From the NCBI RefSeq assembly GCF_041435055.1, contig NZ_CP108002.1, forward strand, positions 8,494,001 to 8,558,000: a stretch of 64,000 nucleotides of DNA. The letters run 5' to 3'. The notes under the pieces are model-generated. The model was not told where the DNA came from. It did no database searches and saw only the letters and a program-made list of their open reading frames with translations. The position numbers were made by a program, and so were the translations under genes. The DNA is from Streptomyces sp. NBC_00341 (GTDB lineage Bacteria > Actinomycetota > Actinomycetes > Streptomycetales > Streptomycetaceae). Every line of letters starts with the position of its first letter. The stretch's first letter is position 1. Below, one piece after another: positions 62,587-64,000 of this stretch.

Positions 62587-63513
62587 CTACGCGGTGGGGC
62601 TCATGTATGTGCGGGCCCACGTCTCGAAGGTGGTGAGGGGGATGCCGAGGTCTCGCGCGTACTGGGGGCGGCCGGGCTGTTCGGCCACGTTGAGGTACTC
62701 GTGACTGGCGCCCGGCCCCGGCATTCCGGCCGCCTTCGCCTGCGTCTCGGTCATGTCGGGTGCGGGCAGGTGCGTGCCCAGTGCCCGGGAGAGGACCTCG
62801 GCGATCTGCGTCATCGACAGGTGGTCGCTCGCCAGCTCCAGTTCGACCCTGTTGAAGGTGGACGGGTCCGCGACGGCTGCGGCGGCTGCCGCTCCGATGT
62901 CGTCGACCGCGACCAGGGACAGGCGGGTCTCGGGGTGCAGAACGCTGACCAGGCCCCCTTCGATGCCACGGGGGAAGAGGAAGGCGCTTGAGGGGAGGAA
63001 GTTCTCCATGAAGAAGCCCGGCTTGAGGAGCGTCCAGTACGGAAAGCCTGCCGCCCGGACCAGCTCCTGGATCGCGGCCTTGGCCCCCAGAGTGCCTTCC
63101 ATCGAGGCCCAGCGGCCCTCGGCCCAGCCAGGGGTCTCGATGTGCTTTCCGGCCCCGGTCACGGAGGTGTGGACGAAGTGGGGCACGCCGGCCTCCCGGG
63201 CGGCCTCGATGAGGTTGCGCGCCTGAACCACTTCGCCGTCGAAGTCGAAGCCGTCCCCGGTGAAGGCGGGCATCTGTACGGAGAACACCGCACGGGCTCC
63301 CGCGGCGGCGCGAGCCAGGGACGCACGGTCGTCGAGGTCGCCGGTCACCAGTTCGGCGCCCAGCTCCTCGACTGCTCGGGCCCGTGCTGCCGCGGCATCG
63401 CGCACCAGGGCACGGACGGGCGTTCCTGCGGCGAGCAGGGCGCGTGCGGTCGCACCACCCTGCTTGCCGGTGGCGCCGGAGACGAGCACGGGCGCTGCGG
63501 ATGAGATCGACAT
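62587..63513 (-). CDS. NmrA-like NAD(P)-binding SDR protein
   Basis: The 308-aa product has a Rossmann motif (VLVSGATGKQGGATARALLA), TGDLDDRASLARAAAGARAV, HFVHTSVTGAGKH and YWTLLKPGFFMENFLPSS. These fit the NmrA/HSCARG type (redox-sensor or quinone-reductase-like proteins). The start at 63513 is fixed by the Rossmann motif; the upstream open extension is antisense to the TetR gene. It is divergent from a TetR regulator that shares the intergenic operator sites. Confidence 0.92.
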   Translation of the reverse strand: MSISSAAPVLVSGATGKQGGATARALLAAGTPVRALVRDAAAARARAVEELGAELVTGDLDDRASLARAAAGARAVFSVQMPAFTGDGFDFDGEVVQARNLIEAAREAGVPHFVHTSVTGAGKHIETPGWAEGRWASMEGTLGAKAAIQELVRAAGFPYWTLLKPGFFMENFLPSSAFLFPRGIEGGLVSVLHPETRLSLVAVDDIGAAAAAAVADPSTFNRVELELASDHLSMTQIAEVLSRALGTHLPAPDMTETQAKAAGMPGPGASHEYLNVAEQPGRPQYARDLGIPLTTFETWARTYMSPTA

Positions 63514-63531
63514 GTCACTCCCGGAACGATT

Positions 63532-63586
63532 AAACGGCGGGGGTCGCCGTTTCGTGTTGGCTACAATATGGCAGACCCCGCCGTTT
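63532..63586. promoter_or_regulatory. Repeated operator half-sites and promoter between NmrA and TetR genes
   Basis: A perfect inverted repeat AAACGGCG-N5-CGCCGTTT (63532-63539 and 63545-63552) is followed by a third copy CGCCGTTT at 63579-63586. A TACAAT -10-like box lies between (63562-63567). The sites straddle the divergent promoters, as expected for the TetR-type repressor encoded at the right. Confidence 0.8.
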
Positions 63587-63614
63587 AGCGGAAACGAGTC
63601 TGGAGATCGCAGCC

Positions 63615-64000
63615 ATGTCCGCACAACGCGCCGACGCCCGGCGCAACTACCTGCGCATCCTCGCGGTGGCGGAGGAAGAGGTCGCCGCACACGGTGCTGA
63701 CGCGTCCTTCGAGCAGATCGCGCGCACTGCGGGAGTCGGCTCGGCGACGGTGCGCCGGCACTTCCCCTCACGCCTGGCGCTGCTGGAAACGGTCTCCCGA
63801 GAGCGGGTCGAGGCCCTGCGCGCGCACGCCGGCGATCTGGCGGGCAGCCCTGGCGGCGACCGGTATGCCGTTCTGATGGAGTGGCTCGAAGAGGTCGTCG
63901 TCTACTGTGTGCGAGCCCGCGGACTGGCGGTCGCACTCTCCTACGACGGTTCCGTGCACGACAACAGCTGCTCGACGACACTCCAGGAAGCCGCTGGACC
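63615..64000 (+). CDS. TetR-family regulator, 3' end outside window
   Basis: The 128 visible residues begin MSAQRADARRNYLRILAVAE and contain a TetR HTH (ASFEQIARTAGVGSATVRRH, FPSRLALLETVSRERV) plus the first helices of the ligand domain. The ATG has a GGAG site. It is divergent from the NmrA-type gene and very probably represses it through the repeated CGCCGTTT sites between them. The gene runs off the right edge. Confidence 0.92.
   Translation, partial: MSAQRADARRNYLRILAVAEEEVAAHGADASFEQIARTAGVGSATVRRHFPSRLALLETVSRERVEALRAHAGDLAGSPGGDRYAVLMEWLEEVVVYCVRARGLAVALSYDGSVHDNSCSTTLQEAAG

Overview
The window is a stretch of a Streptomyces-type chromosome. GC is very high throughout, with third-position bias to G and C. 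Start codons are often GTG, and genes are coupled by 1-4 nt overlaps. The gene content also fits the genus: a cytoplasmic-type contractile injection system, a spore-associated protein, Tat-exported glycosidases and many small regulator pairs. No rRNA, tRNA, CRISPR array, integrase or phage capsid/terminase gene was seen.

Layout. (1) Positions 2-19354, all on +, form one compact contractile injection system (eCIS/phage-tail-like) locus. In order it holds a beta-propeller/DUF11 protein (cut by the left edge), DUF4255 cap protein, AAA+ ATPase, sheath, inner tube, gp26-like baseplate chaperone, a 52-aa DUF6760-type protein, a 1029-aa low-complexity protein, second tube protein, LysM adaptor, VgrG-like spike, PAAR tip, gp25 wedge, J-like wedge, tail protein I, and a zinc-ribbon membrane protein resembling the Streptomyces membrane adaptor CisA. 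A 13-bp hairpin closes the locus. No tail-fibre gene is present. (2) 19.4-25.4 kb: HAD dehalogenase, SRPBCC protein, a FadR-type GntR regulator with a clear operator in front of a mannonate-dehydratase-type enolase, and an S9 peptidase. (3) 25.5-29.7 kb: an MMPL exporter with a two-component system. (4) 30.1-37.6 kb: a cell-wall block with teichoic-acid-type polymerase, cytidylyltransferase and epimerase, a hexapeptide acyltransferase, a GH3 glucosaminidase-like protein, a GH25 lysozyme behind a DasR-type site, and SapA. (5) 37.6-44.7 kb: DoxX, sirtuin, an unusual mini-operon, a methyltransferase, a PAP2 protein and a DUF4232 protein. The mini-operon is a 22-codon peptide gene, an attenuator-like hairpin, an adenylate-forming ligase and a membrane protein with presenilin-like YD/GxGD motifs. 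(6) 45-56.5 kb: MFS transporter, a large secreted PAP2 phosphatase, a TetR/MDR-exporter/methyltransferase set next to a TmrB-like kinase, a GH99-like secreted glycosidase and a ComB-like protein. (7) 56.5-64 kb: a patchwork with a decayed transposase, a MerR regulator with a 19-bp operator, a DUF2750 protein, a nucleobase permease/2OG-oxygenase pair, a truncated amidohydrolase, and a divergent NmrA/TetR pair with repeated operator half-sites.

The two parts most worth attention are the CIS locus, for its unusual first gene, the 1029-aa linker-like protein and the CisA-like end gene, and the peptide/ligase/GxGD-protein operon at 39.0-41.7 kb. I know of no described system with the latter architecture.
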